Source of the DNA: Ciona savignyi | Lineage: Eukaryota; Chordata; Ascidiacea; Phlebobranchia; Cionidae | Direction of reading: 5' to 3' | DNA length: 64,000 bases | NCBI GenBank assembly: GCA_000149265.1 | Contig: CH003313.1 | Span: 1,446,803 to 1,510,802 of the forward strand | Shown here: piece by piece, positions 46,454 to 57,141 of the stretch | How the letters are laid out: every line of letters starts with the position of its first letter | How positions within the stretch are numbered: position 1 is the stretch's first letter | The notes under the pieces: model-generated | The model's database searches: none | What the model was told of the DNA's origin: nothing | Seen by the model: only the letters and a program-made list of their open reading frames with translations | Made by a program: the position numbers and the translations under genes

Positions 46454-48815
46454 ATAAGGTATAGGTCACGGCCAAAATGGTGATTGGTACAAATCTTTAC
46501 CACATTAAGGTAATTAATACTGTGTCAACCCATGAAATTCAAATTCATTTATTAAAATCACATAGCAAATTTATAAAACAGACTATTATAGCTCTGGCAG
46601 CCCTAATTTGAACAAGTGATAAATATAGGTGTCCTATCCTAGATATTATCCTAAAAAAAGATATACGGACTTTTAAAACTGTTATTGCTAAATTCCTATT
46701 TTATGGTGATAAACCTTAAGCGGCGTCCTTACTGGTTGTTTACTCCATCTACACCCAACGACCATAAAAGTTACAATCCCATTCTTCAGATTTTAACGGC
46801 CAAGACAACAAATTTACAATGGCGTAAGTTAACGTCTATCTAGAGTTGGTTAGCTATCCTTTCCTATTTTTTGCTGATTACAATTGGTATTCTAAATAAA
46901 TGATAAAATGTAAAATCAACCACCAATCTGATTAAAATGATGACGAAACATGTGTCGGTGATTTACGACCTGGGGAATTCCCGATTTTTTGTGGCCGATG
47001 TTTTCCGATTTTTTAAGAACTGAAAAGGACATTCGCTTTAAATTTTACAGAAAGTGGAAAAAGCATGAAACAAAACTGTAACATACATGTTGTACTAAAA
47101 TACCCCAGTTTGTCACGAAAAAAATTCATATTATATTAAAAAATAGACTATTTTAATACACGATTACCACATTTTAAAACAGCTAGTCACTCAAACCGGC
47201 ATAAATTGTTAAGATAATTTCATTACGAACATACATACCGGGATGAAGTCAAGTAGGCATCAAGGTCAAACTTCAAGAGGTTTTTAGTGTTTGTGTAATA
47301 TATGTGGAGCGGTATATTTAGTCGTATGTAAATAAAAATCAATTTCCCAAACCTATATTAAATACGTGATTGGTATTTTTTATTTTCATGGGAAATCGAA
47401 AAAAATAGTTTATTCGAGTTGATCATTTTAAAGAGCATTTTTCTTTGTTTTTATCGTTAATTATTGTATACCAGCGTGAATACTTCATTCAGAAAACATG
47501 GACATCAAGTTTGGATTGGTAACTTATTGCACCTTTTAACGAAGCAGTTTTTAAATGGAATTCGTTGGCCAGTCTTCAAGAACATAACAAAATTGGGAAT
47601 CATCCAAAGCAGAATTCTTACGTAGAGTAGCCTTTTAAAATTAGGTAACAGTAGCCTAATCTAATTGCTCTGTTCCGATCAAACGGTTTAGTTCAACCTT
47701 TAAGAAAATCGACGTTCTTCAGTCAGACTAAAGGTATTAATAAAACCATTAACTTAAGAACAAGAGTTGATCAGACGTTTACCTGTGTGATAACGCCACG
47801 TGCGTTTACCTATTCACTGTATAAAACATGAATTTCTAAAGCTTATGGGCTATAAATGCGGATACACATGCTATAGATCTAAACACGGTTCGCACTCCTT
47901 TATCTAAATATAGTCTTAACACTCTGTACTTCAGAATCATCACCAAACCTTACAATACATATAATGTCTTCTACGAATCTTTATGAACCAAGTGTCGAGC
48001 TGACACACCAGATGGTGGAATGATTAAGGAAGTAATGTATTGGAAGAGGAAGTCACGCGCAATACGTGCCGCTGTACACGCCACGCTAACTTTATTTAAA
48101 TAGGTTTATCCAGCGACAAAGATCCAATATGTCCAGAGCGTTCTTAAAGTCCAGCTTGTTCAATTACACGTCTCTGAAATAACAATTTATTACAAGTTAA
48201 ATTGTGATGTCCACATCAAAAACAACGATTTTTCCCTTCTTTTACAAAAATACGAAGAAATTTTATAATCGTTATATGCGTTGTTGTGGACGCCAATGAA
48301 TTTGCCATATAGGTAAATTCCGGTAAATTAGAAAAAAACAATATTGGAAATTTTCCAGGAAATTTTCTAATCGGTAAACCTTTATCTTTTTATTGTTTTT
48401 TTAACTGTTGAATGGTGATTCAATATTTGTCAAATTTAGACATAACCCGGTATCCTGTATAAAAGCAAATCAAACCATCTAGCTCTTGCAACTAGTTTTG
48501 ATCCCACAATTTATCAGCTGATGGTATGAAGCTTCAACTACTAAAAGGACAAATATTACTGCTGTTGTTGTGTTGCAGTAGTAGTGTGTAGAAAGTCAGT
48601 CAATTATTTATCACCAAAAGGTTGTAGGGTCGAAACAGATGGCTAACTAGTCAGCTTTATCCTTGGGCAATGTACCAAATAGACAACCCAGTGGATTAAT
48701 GGGTTGAACTTAAACAGCAGCAACGTCTTAATAATACATAACACACTGCAATAGCTGTGGCAACTAAACCATTGGATAAGTTATCAGTCAGTAATTGTGG
48801 ATAAATTCCTTAATG
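46454..48815. other. Spacer between JmjC/EF-hand gene start and COQ6 end
   Basis: About 2.3 kb of AT-rich sequence. It contains a decayed SINE tail near 47765-47835 and another decayed SINE at 48610-48770. No coding exon recognised. The JmjC/EF-hand promoter should be at the left. Confidence 0.4.
48610..48770 (+). mobile_element. tRNA-derived SINE, strongly diverged
   Basis: AAAGGTTGTAGGGTCGAAAC, CCAGTGGATTAATGGGTT and CATAACACACTGCAATAGC. Confidence 0.6.
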
Positions 48816-51800
48816 TTATATATCTACTATGATAGAAATGACGTCCATCCAAACCTTGATGGGATCCAATTTATTGAATATAGTCGACCCAATAGTTCTG
48901 AGGGCAACCAACGGCTCAAAATCACTTGAATATAATCTCTTGAGGACATCCACAGCCATTACTATTGGAAGGTTACCGAGTTGCCTTGAAGACTCGTAAC
49001 CAAGAAGAACAGACAAAGAACCTAATGAAATATAAACCAATCTAAGTTTTTTCTTTGCATTGTTAAAGTGTAGTAGTGATAATGATAATAGCGCATTCTA
49101 TCCTAGGACTGCACACTATCTCATACATCAGCGTTGTGTTTCAACTTCCAAGAAAAAGCACTTGGTAATTGTTGCTTCGATTTAAAGGCATTAAAGGGAC
49201 TAGAGGTGTCAAATTATGTAGACAATGTAGTATGTCTGATAACTGTGTTGTCAAGCAATACCTGCATCTCGTCCATTGTACTTTGCTTCCTCAATCGCCT
49301 TTAAAAGCCCCTGCACATCCCGGAACCCCAAGTTGACCCCTTGACCGGCGAGTGGGTGGATCCTGTGGTACATTGTGTCAGCCCAAAGCACACCCCATCA
49401 TCCCATGACGCATACCTGTGAACAGCATCTCCAATAAATGCCACCCGTGATCTCACATACTGGTTGGAGTGTGACAAGCCGAGTGGGAACTTCAACGGAG
49501 CTCCTTCAACAGAGTTGATGGTTGGAGGGTATTGCATGGCAGAGGTGCTGCTGTGTTCTAAACAAGCAACAAAGAAAGGATTTATGTCTTCACTCGTTAG
49601 TCTAGTGCAGGGATCGGCAATCTTTTAGACTGAAATAGCTATTTTAACCGATATTAAAATAAAAATCACTAAGAGTGGCAAAACTATTTTCGTAATAAAA
49701 GGAAAATAACTATGGGAATAAAGAGGAAAGTGTTCTTCTGTTTGTTTGGCTAATTAATTGGTATTAAACTTATTAGGCGGTCGCTACATTAGCAATAAAA
49801 TTAATAAGCACCGCATCACACGAATAAAAAGGCAGCATGCGGGTCCGGAGCCGTAGGTTGCCAACGGCTGGTTCAGTAGTTAAGGTCGGTATTCCTAACC
49901 AGCCTTAACGCTATGTTTATGCAAGTAGGGTCCCTTATCACACTTGTGTATATAATTTGATTATGTAAGCAGTAACTAATGGATACCCGAGTTAACAACA
50001 CAAACTTGCTATGTTTACACACAACAATCCAATTTAAAGTTTACGGCTTCGATTGATTTAAAGTGCTTCGTTTGATCACTATAACATAAACATTAACAGA
50101 TTATTTTAATGGACTAGTTTAAAATAGTTTAAATCCCAAAAGATTCTGACTAAAAGTCGAAAAACTAACTGATTGAAAATAATTGGAAACATTTTTAAAG
50201 ACATCTTGCATAGAAGTTTAATAAAATAAAAGTGGGTAATATTGCCACCTGGTGATAAGATGTCAAGGAGATTTTGAGTGAGTTCCTTTAAAGTTTCAAT
50301 GGAATTGCTTTGTGGGTATTCTTGCCACTGTATGAAGAACTTTTTATTTGTTTTATGGCAAAAACAATCAGTGGGGAAAGCAAATAAGTAAATCTACACT
50401 GTTTTACTTATTTTATGAGTATGAATGTTGACTGTAGGTAAGCATTACTGAGTAAACACAAAATTGATAGTGATAGTCAATCCCCAAATGACATAAAGGC
50501 CAAGAGTATGCAGCATGCTTACAAAGAAACACCTGGCTTGTGTATATGTTTATTTTTCAATTGGTTAACATGATCTGTTGGACAATGGTAAAAAAGGCAG
50601 GCGTGAGGTAAACTGGTCACCCACTTGATAACTATCCCTGGTGTTTTGATTCAAAAGGATAAAACATAAATATTACATCTTAACTTCTAATACATCTCTT
50701 GTACAAAGCAAGCTGAGTAGGACTTACAAAGGCATTGTTGACTTCAAACACAAAATCTTGGGGTGGTAATTTGCATAATTTCTCGGCGTGGTCATGTGAT
50801 GTGCTCCACACCAATGAGCATGTGTTGTTATCTAGTGGTAACAATGCTATTGGACCTGGAATGTTTAATCGGTTTGTATTACAATATATTCCGACTGAAT
50901 GATCAGGTAGTTTATGGGTTATACATTCCCACCACTACTCAGTGTTATATCCATCAAAGTCTCTTACTCTATAATGTCTAAATTCAATGAATTCAAATGA
51001 ATTTCATCCCCAGTCGGGTTACAGCAACTGTTCGGCAAATTGCGAGTTCATTTTAAATGTCCAAACTGGGATTAACTGGATCGAGACAATATTAGTTATG
51101 TAGCTTGGCTTATAGTAGCCAAGGGACTGTAGAGCTGTCAGGTATAATCTTAATTGGGGTAATCCAAATTTTGTAACAAAAATTAAGAAAAGCCTTTTTT
51201 TGTGATGAATGTTCTAAACTCATCCTGTAAACTTTCATTTCCGTTAAATAAGGTATAGAGGTTGCTCTGACTGTCCTCCATTCCCTATATGTCGCAATAC
51301 CAGAAATCTAAATTGCCTTGTTTGCAACCACAGTAAAAGATCAAAGAATTTCAATTACCCGATGGCAAAAATCTCTGCCACGCCACAATATTGTTGGTTG
51401 CTTCAGAGCTTTTTAACGTAGCAACCACTGCAGATTGCTCGTATTCCCATTTTACTCGCTCCATATTCAAACATTTTGCTACGAAGGAATTTGCACCATC
51501 AGCTCCGATCTGTAACAGTTTGGTTAGAATTTAAAATAGTTGTGTTTGTGCCAATAATGAAGAAGTGGTGGTTATGTGGTGCTCGTAAGACTTCGAACAT
51601 ATTAAATCTGTTGGAATGTAGATGTCCTCGGGTGTACGATACAGCATGATATTTATATTTACAACTTGAGTATTATTTATTTCACAGAAACAGACATGAC
51701 TCATTATTTATTCCACAGAAACAAACATGACTATGAGTTGATCAGCTAGCTCGTTTAATGAAAGCAGTAGTGTGACAGTTGCAAGAAAATCTTGCCATGG

Positions 51801-53611
51801 CTAAACTAGAAATCCATTATGTCAAGCTAGTAGCGGTCATTCTGTTATGTGTTATATCCAAGTTTAGCTTTTGTATCACCCATTTAATCATTGGGTTCAA
51901 GCAAGGTTTATTAAATGCATTTTTACCTAGACAACTTTACAAAGTTATTGGCTTTAACTTTGCAGATGTGTGCTAATTACAAGTACCAGATAACAAGGTG
52001 GCTACCAGTAGGTTTGTGGTGAGAATAGAACCATCGGACAGTTCTACTTCTGTGGTTGGTATGGGAAGTCGTTTATCTTCCATTGTGTTAACATTCGGTG
52101 GATTGCAGGTTGCTATCCGTGTGTTGTACTTCACCGACACATTATCGTTCAATTCATCCGATATCACTTGGGTGAGGCTGGATAATAGGAGTTGGTTCTC
52201 CACAATCCAACACAGCGGGTCCGACATGTTGTTTCTATTGAAGTCTGTTACGGCATCTGAACAAGCATCCCACACCTGAAGGAATGGAGATTATAAAGAT
52301 GATATGATAGCTACACATGAAACAACATGCTCATTGGTGATAGATGAATCTCAAGTCACATTTATGTTGCTGGATTTACTGTGTTTGGATAATCTTACAG
52401 AACTTCCAAATTAGATGCCATGTTAATAATCAAACATTTATGTCACATTTTTCCAAACATTTAGAGTAGTGCTCCGCAACCTTTTTCTACTGGAGGCACA
52501 TTTAGAATTTTACTAAATTTGACGGCACATTGCAATAAAAATTGCACAATGGAAGCTCTTCTGAAAAGCTGTCACATACATTTGATACTATACTAGCAAA
52601 GTGTCTTGCAGCACACTGGTTGCAGAGCACTGATTTATAAAGACTGGTATCGGTTTCATTCATGACCACGATTATAGGTAACTTTTAATAAAAAATAAAG
52701 GGTTACAAAAACACCTGCATTCGCTTGACAGAACATTTTCTTGGTATTCTCTCCCAACAGTTGATATCGGATAGAAACTGCATGTTGCCCGGGGAAATAG
52801 CGCACACCCGGTTGCTGTGTGCAGCAGGTGGGTTTGTCAACACATCTCCTTGCACCTGTGGACCTCCTTCAAGCACCAACACTTTGCTGTTCTGCATGTA
52901 TGAGCTCTTACCTGTGCAAAAATAAACTTGGTTTAAAAATTCAACCATTAGCTAAACGCTTTTAGCAAGACACAGAATTAATTAGACTATTTCTCAGTCA
53001 CATTTTCTGACATGTTGTGGAATAAATAACCTTTTATATTTTTGGTCGCAAGTGTTCTTATTTTTACCATCAGAATTTATGCTACAGTGCAACCATCTTA
53101 TAGGATTGTGTGGATTTTGCAGCATTATTGAGATGTTTTAAAAAAAACAAGTTATTCCATTTTAAATCAGCTTTTTAACATAAAAAATACAGGGTGTCCC
53201 AAAAAAATGACACTATTTTAAAATCACACATTGAAACCGGTGAATTCCAGAAACTCAATAAGCACATGTGTTGTACTGTTGACAACGCGTAAATGACAAT
53301 ATATTTTAAAATAAATTATGTCAACTCATATGCCTGTTAAATTTCATTGATTTTGAGTTCATACTTTTTAGGATATTTGCATCTAAATTGGTGTCATTTT
53401 TTTGGGAGACCCTGTACATACCGACTGTGTACAGAGTGAATACGAATTCAAACCAACCTAAAGCACATGCCATAGAAGCACCAACCATACCCCCTCCTAC
53501 TATTATGATGTCATAGTGGCATTCCTTATCAGATTGAGATGTCATCAATCGTGTCGCTGTTTTCGTTACATTGCCTCTCCATCCAACTCGCAAGCAATAT
53601 TGTTTTAACAT
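48816..53611 (-). CDS. COQ6: COQ6 ubiquinone biosynthesis monooxygenase (9 exons, complete)
   Basis: FAD-dependent hydroxylase of coenzyme Q synthesis, mitochondrial inner membrane, matrix face. Minus-strand exons: 53458-53611, 52715-52911, 52006-52275, 51359-51509, 50728-50855, 50249-50327, 49416-49557, 49262-49362 and 48816-49021. All phases close; total 475 residues, near the usual length. Residues 1-30 or so are basic and fit a mitochondrial presequence. Motifs: [18 protein letters not shown] (FAD-binding GxGxxG), [39 protein letters not shown] then [15 protein letters not shown] (second FAD motif), and DVLKRLYSS near the C-terminus. Exon 6 (50249-50327) was found by phase and by WQEYPQS... 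filling the expected space. The ATG is 159 bp after the stop of the NME6-CSKMT fusion on the same strand, with no AATAAA between; possibly the second cistron of an operon. Confidence 0.95.
49608..49870. mobile_element. hAT-type MITE, second family, COQ6 intron 6
   Basis: Begins CAGGGATCGGCAATC and ends GGTTGCCAACGGCTG. Interior AAAATAAAAATCACTAAG and GGAGCCGTAGGTTGCC. Confidence 0.7.
52467..52632. mobile_element. hAT-type MITE, internally deleted, COQ6 intron 2
   Basis: Begins TAGTGCTCCGCAACC and ends GGTTGCAGAGCACTG. Same family as 22727-22989 but about 100 bp shorter. Confidence 0.7.
53188..53416. mobile_element. Mariner-like MITE, COQ6 intron 1
   Basis: Terminal repeats TACAGGGTGTCCCAAAAAAA and TTTTTTTGGGAGACCCTGTA, nearly perfect over about 25 bp; outer TA at both ends fits a TA target. 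About 229 bp, with no transposase ORF. Confidence 0.8.
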
Positions 53612-53770
53612 CGTACAACGTTAATATATCAGTTTTGCCACTCTTAATATTTTAACCACCATGTATTTAAGCTACCGATATTAAAATTCTCTAAAAATTC
53701 AAAATTCATACTCGAAAATACATATATCAGATTATACAAATGACTAAGTTGATTAAATATTTCAGCACTG
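53612..53770 (-). promoter_or_regulatory. Intercistronic spacer, candidate operon junction with trans-splice acceptor
   Basis: 159 bp between the fusion ORF's stop (53771) and the COQ6 ATG (53611). No AATAAA or ATTAAA on the minus strand. Acceptor-like AGs lie at 53643-53641 (AATATTAAGAG|TGG), 29 nt before the ATG, and further up (TATCGGTAG). Confidence 0.4.
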
Positions 53771-54904
53771 TCACAATTTGGTAACAATGTATGAAAATAT
53801 TTCTAATCCATTCCAAACACTTAGCATTTCCTCAAATCTGACTTCAGTATGTTCAGCTTGCAGATCGGGAAGTCTTACTTCAGGTGGATCGGTTGTGATT
53901 TGAACCAGACACCCTCCAGGTTTAAGCACTCGAAGCACCTCATTCAGCATGTGACGAGCCATGTCCTGTCCACCGGGTTGCCGAAGAACGGAGTCGTACG
54001 TACCTTTGTCAACCACAACATCGACGCTCCTTGTATCGAATGGGAGTTGCTCGCAAATATTCCCCACAACACACGTCATATTTGCGCAGGGAAACCGCCG
54101 ACGAAGGACCCTCAAACACGACTCCACCCCATCCACACAGTACACGTCGGTTGATGGGAAATCCAGCACAATCCGAGGCCCCACACTTGACACACCACAC
54201 CCAAGATCAATAACACATGAATGTTCTTTGATAATGTTGCTCAACAAATACTTCATGTCTTCATACTCAACAAACCAATCCTTCACTACAGAATCTTCTT
54301 CCGAGTTATAAAACGTGTCCCATGTGTTTAGAAGGCCCAATTGTTTATTAAAATTTTCTTGGTATTTCAAGCTAGTATTGTAATTCATTAAAACGTTATT
54401 TGCATTCAACTGGTTCGTTTTGTTCAATGGCCCGTTTACACAAGCTTCCACTGCTTTGCCTATATCAAGTGAAGGAAACAGGAGTTGGATCTCGCGGTTG
54501 GCAGATTCCACTGAGTCAGATCCATGGACTGAGTTACGGGTGTCGGTGAGTCCCAGTTCACCTCGTATTGTATTCGGTTGGGTGAACCGAGTTCGAAAAA
54601 CCTTTGTTTCTCCAATTAATCCTCTCCACTCACTGATCGCATTCTGCTTAGCAATTGCCATGGCAACGATTGGACCACTTGTTGTGCTCTCTAGCAGTCT
54701 CCGGTGGAAAAAGCGTCCAACATGAGGAGCATAGAAATCTTGAACTTCCTTCTTTAACAAGCGCTTCCTTAGGTGCCCAAGGATTATAAACCCACGGTCC
54801 AATATCAGTTGTGTGATTCTCTTAGTAGCCCATGCGTTAGCTGCAATATCAGGCTTTATCAACGCAAGGGTGGCTTCTACTGACTTATGACAGGATAATG
54901 CCAT
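53771..54904 (-). CDS. NME6-type nucleoside diphosphate kinase fused to CSKMT/METTL12-type methyltransferase
   Basis: One uninterrupted 377-residue ORF with two domains. Residues 9-155 or so form an NDP kinase of the NME6 type: TLALIKPD (12-19), GRFFHRRL (63-70), RGELGLTDTRNSVHGSDS (114-131) with catalytic His127, then SANREI. Residues 190-377 or so form a class I SAM methyltransferase matching the citrate synthase lysine methyltransferase CSKMT: WDTFY (195-199), motif I VIDLGCGVSS (231-240), CVDG (256-259), VVVDKGTYDSVL (297-308), EVLRVLKPGG (322-331) and DPPEVRLPDL (339-348). The linker is Asn-rich. In vertebrates both are separate mitochondrial proteins. No obvious long presequence is seen here. 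An acceptor AG ends at 54921, 16 nt before the ATG. Domain identities are firm; a functional bifunctional protein is inferred, and later processing is possible. Confidence 0.92.
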   Translation of the reverse strand: MALSCHKSVEATLALIKPDIAANAWATKRITQLILDRGFIILGHLRKRLLKKEVQDFYAPHVGRFFHRRLLESTTSGPIVAMAIAKQNAISEWRGLIGETKVFRTRFTQPNTIRGELGLTDTRNSVHGSDSVESANREIQLLFPSLDIGKAVEACVNGPLNKTNQLNANNVLMNYNTSLKYQENFNKQLGLLNTWDTFYNSEEDSVVKDWFVEYEDMKYLLSNIIKEHSCVIDLGCGVSSVGPRIVLDFPSTDVYCVDGVESCLRVLRRRFPCANMTCVVGNICEQLPFDTRSVDVVVDKGTYDSVLRQPGGQDMARHMLNEVLRVLKPGGCLVQITTDPPEVRLPDLQAEHTEVRFEEMLSVWNGLEIFSYIVTKL

Positions 54905-54945
54905 TGTTTTTGGATCAGCTCTGCAAACTGCAGAAAATTGGTATG
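54905..54945 (-). promoter_or_regulatory. Candidate spliced-leader acceptor, NME6-CSKMT gene
   Basis: Minus-strand CAATTTTCTGCAGTTTGCAG followed by a 16-nt leader and the ATG at 54904. Confidence 0.45.
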
Positions 54946-57110
54946 ACAGAACGATGAGTTGTTTGTGTTGAATAGCTCGGTGATAATATGTCGGCCCTTC
55001 AGCTGAAAGGTTGCGAGATGGAAACCAGCTGCTTGCTGGTAACTTCAGTCTTTACTTGAAGCTATTTAAATAATGGATTATGACAAAAATGTCTCATTAT
55101 TAACCAGCTAAGGGAACATGGTATAGCGTTCAAATCACTTGCAATTATTTACCTTCAGTTATAAACATATACTTCCTATCCTAGTTGTTAACCACATTAT
55201 TAATACAAGATTATAATAAATTTTAAACATTGATATTGCTGTATTGTTCAGATGCAAAATAAAATCTATATTGTTAAATATAAATAGTTTTTAATGATAC
55301 TTAAGTTAAGGTTAAACTGTAACATTTCATCAAGTTGGGTTTAAGGCTAGTTTAAGCTGGCACAAGCATAAATGTTTATGGATGGGTTAATATTTTCTCG
55401 AAAACTGGTCGCCCGATAGTAGGTTGCCTTGGACAAAGCATTTAGGAGGCATTACCAAAACCCAATAGATTATTTGGTTCTACTAAAACTTAAAGAATGT
55501 CTAAATTATATTTAACACCCTAGGCTACAACAGTTCTGGTAACCCATCGGTGGGCGCGAGATAACGTTATGCTTAGCCGTGTGTTAACCCTCTGGTGTTT
55601 TCTCATTCACAGGGATAAAAGTGAATAGCCTATCGTGAACAAATAAAGAGTGCAGTTACTACTTTAAATTATTTATTTTAATCACAGACCTCGAACCGCA
55701 TTTGCTAATTTTGCATGCTTGTTAAATGTGTGTTTTGGGTGTAAATAAAGAGCTTTAAATGTTATATTTTCATTAAATAAGCATTATGAGATGATTTAGC
55801 AGGCACAATTCGGCAGAAGATAATATATATGCTGATGTATTAGGCCCCTGAAAAAATAAAGAAAACTTGATTTTATGAACCTTTTATTCAAGGTTAGTCC
55901 GACAGATACCAGTAATCAGAACATATATCTATAAATTGACACATTTGTACAAGAATAAATAATCTTGTTTTAATTTTATCTCAGTAATTGGAAAAACATA
56001 AGGGGCGTTACAATTACCACACATAAAATCCTTGGATTACCTCTCGCTCACATTTGGGTTAATAAAGGTATTGCAGTGTGATATAGCCCTAATGGTTAGA
56101 GAGATTTATATTGTTTTTGTTCATCCCATTAAAACCGGCGGCTAGGTTTCGATCAGACTCAGGCACACCATAAGTTTAGACTCACTATAATGCATATTGC
56201 GGAAATTTAGAATATACAATCTGGTTTGAACAACTTAAACTTACAATCAAATAAATATTTCAGTTCATTCTAACCTTAAATTTTAAGTACTAGAATAGAG
56301 AACAGGAAACCGGGAATAACTGCATGCTGACGGAAGTGAAAGTCTGCCACTTCCAAATTATCACTCTTTGGAAGTTACAGTTTCGCTACAGGTGTTTCCC
56401 CATAAAATCCTTTATAGAAATCCTACAAAATGAGTTGTATAAAGCCTGTACAAAAAGGTTCGCCGAATGTAGTATTGGTTAGTTAGCAAGAATTAAGGTT
56501 TGATTATTACGGCAGATCACTTTTAGACAGAAGGTAATACACTTTTACACTGGCAATTGTGGACAAATATTTTTTTCGCATAACGTCGTAGTTTGGATGA
56601 TGCAATTTCTGTTTAGTTATGACGTAACAACACGTTTTGCTCATGTTGCATCGTGATTGCGCACTACATACAAAATTACCAATGATTATCGTTATTTTTC
56701 TATAACTTTATGACATATAAATTGTCTCACATATCCATTGTAAGTTAAGTGGCGTACTGGACATTCAGTAAACTATAGTATCTCCCACTCTTTTTTTGGT
56801 AACCAGTCTGTGGTGGGTACGAGGTAAATTGATGATTGCCCTTGTATAACAATCCTTTTTCCATTTCCGGGATAAAACATAAATATTCTGTCCTATATTA
56901 AAATGTTGTACAAGCACTACCTTAAAATCTATACAATTAAGCTAAGTACCATATAATATGCATGTTCGGCCCTAATGGTAAAGGATATATAAATAAATCT
57001 ATATGTCACAATACCACATGTGCACTGTCGGGTAATTAGAGCTAAAGTGTCTTGATCACTGGTCTTATAATAATGGTCATTGTCCACATACGGGGATAGA
57101 TTGACGTCTT
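54946..57110. other. Spacer between divergent NME6-CSKMT and RPAP1 genes
   Basis: Contains one clear diverged SINE (55390-55637) and several strongly decayed SINE pieces (about 54975-55180, 55985-56095, 56800-56890). No coding exon recognised; both promoters should be here. Confidence 0.4.
55390..55637 (+). mobile_element. tRNA-derived SINE, diverged
   Basis: CGAAAACTGGTCGCC, GGTGGGCGCGAGATAACG, CTCATTCACAGGGATAAAAG; the tRNA head is degraded. Confidence 0.65.
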
Positions 57111-57141
57111 TTGTCAACTTTCAGACCGAACTTCAGCCAAG
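57111..57141 (+). promoter_or_regulatory. Candidate spliced-leader acceptor, RPAP1
   Basis: TTGTCAACTTTCAG|ACCGAACTTCAG|CCAAG then ATG at 57142. Two possible acceptors lie 17 and 5 nt before the start. Confidence 0.45.

Noticed and set aside
53321-53457. Extension of the COQ6 first exon past ACALG
   Set aside because: The extra residues are encoded by the mariner-like MITE; a phase-1 GTTGGT donor at 53457 joins correctly to the next COQ6 exon.
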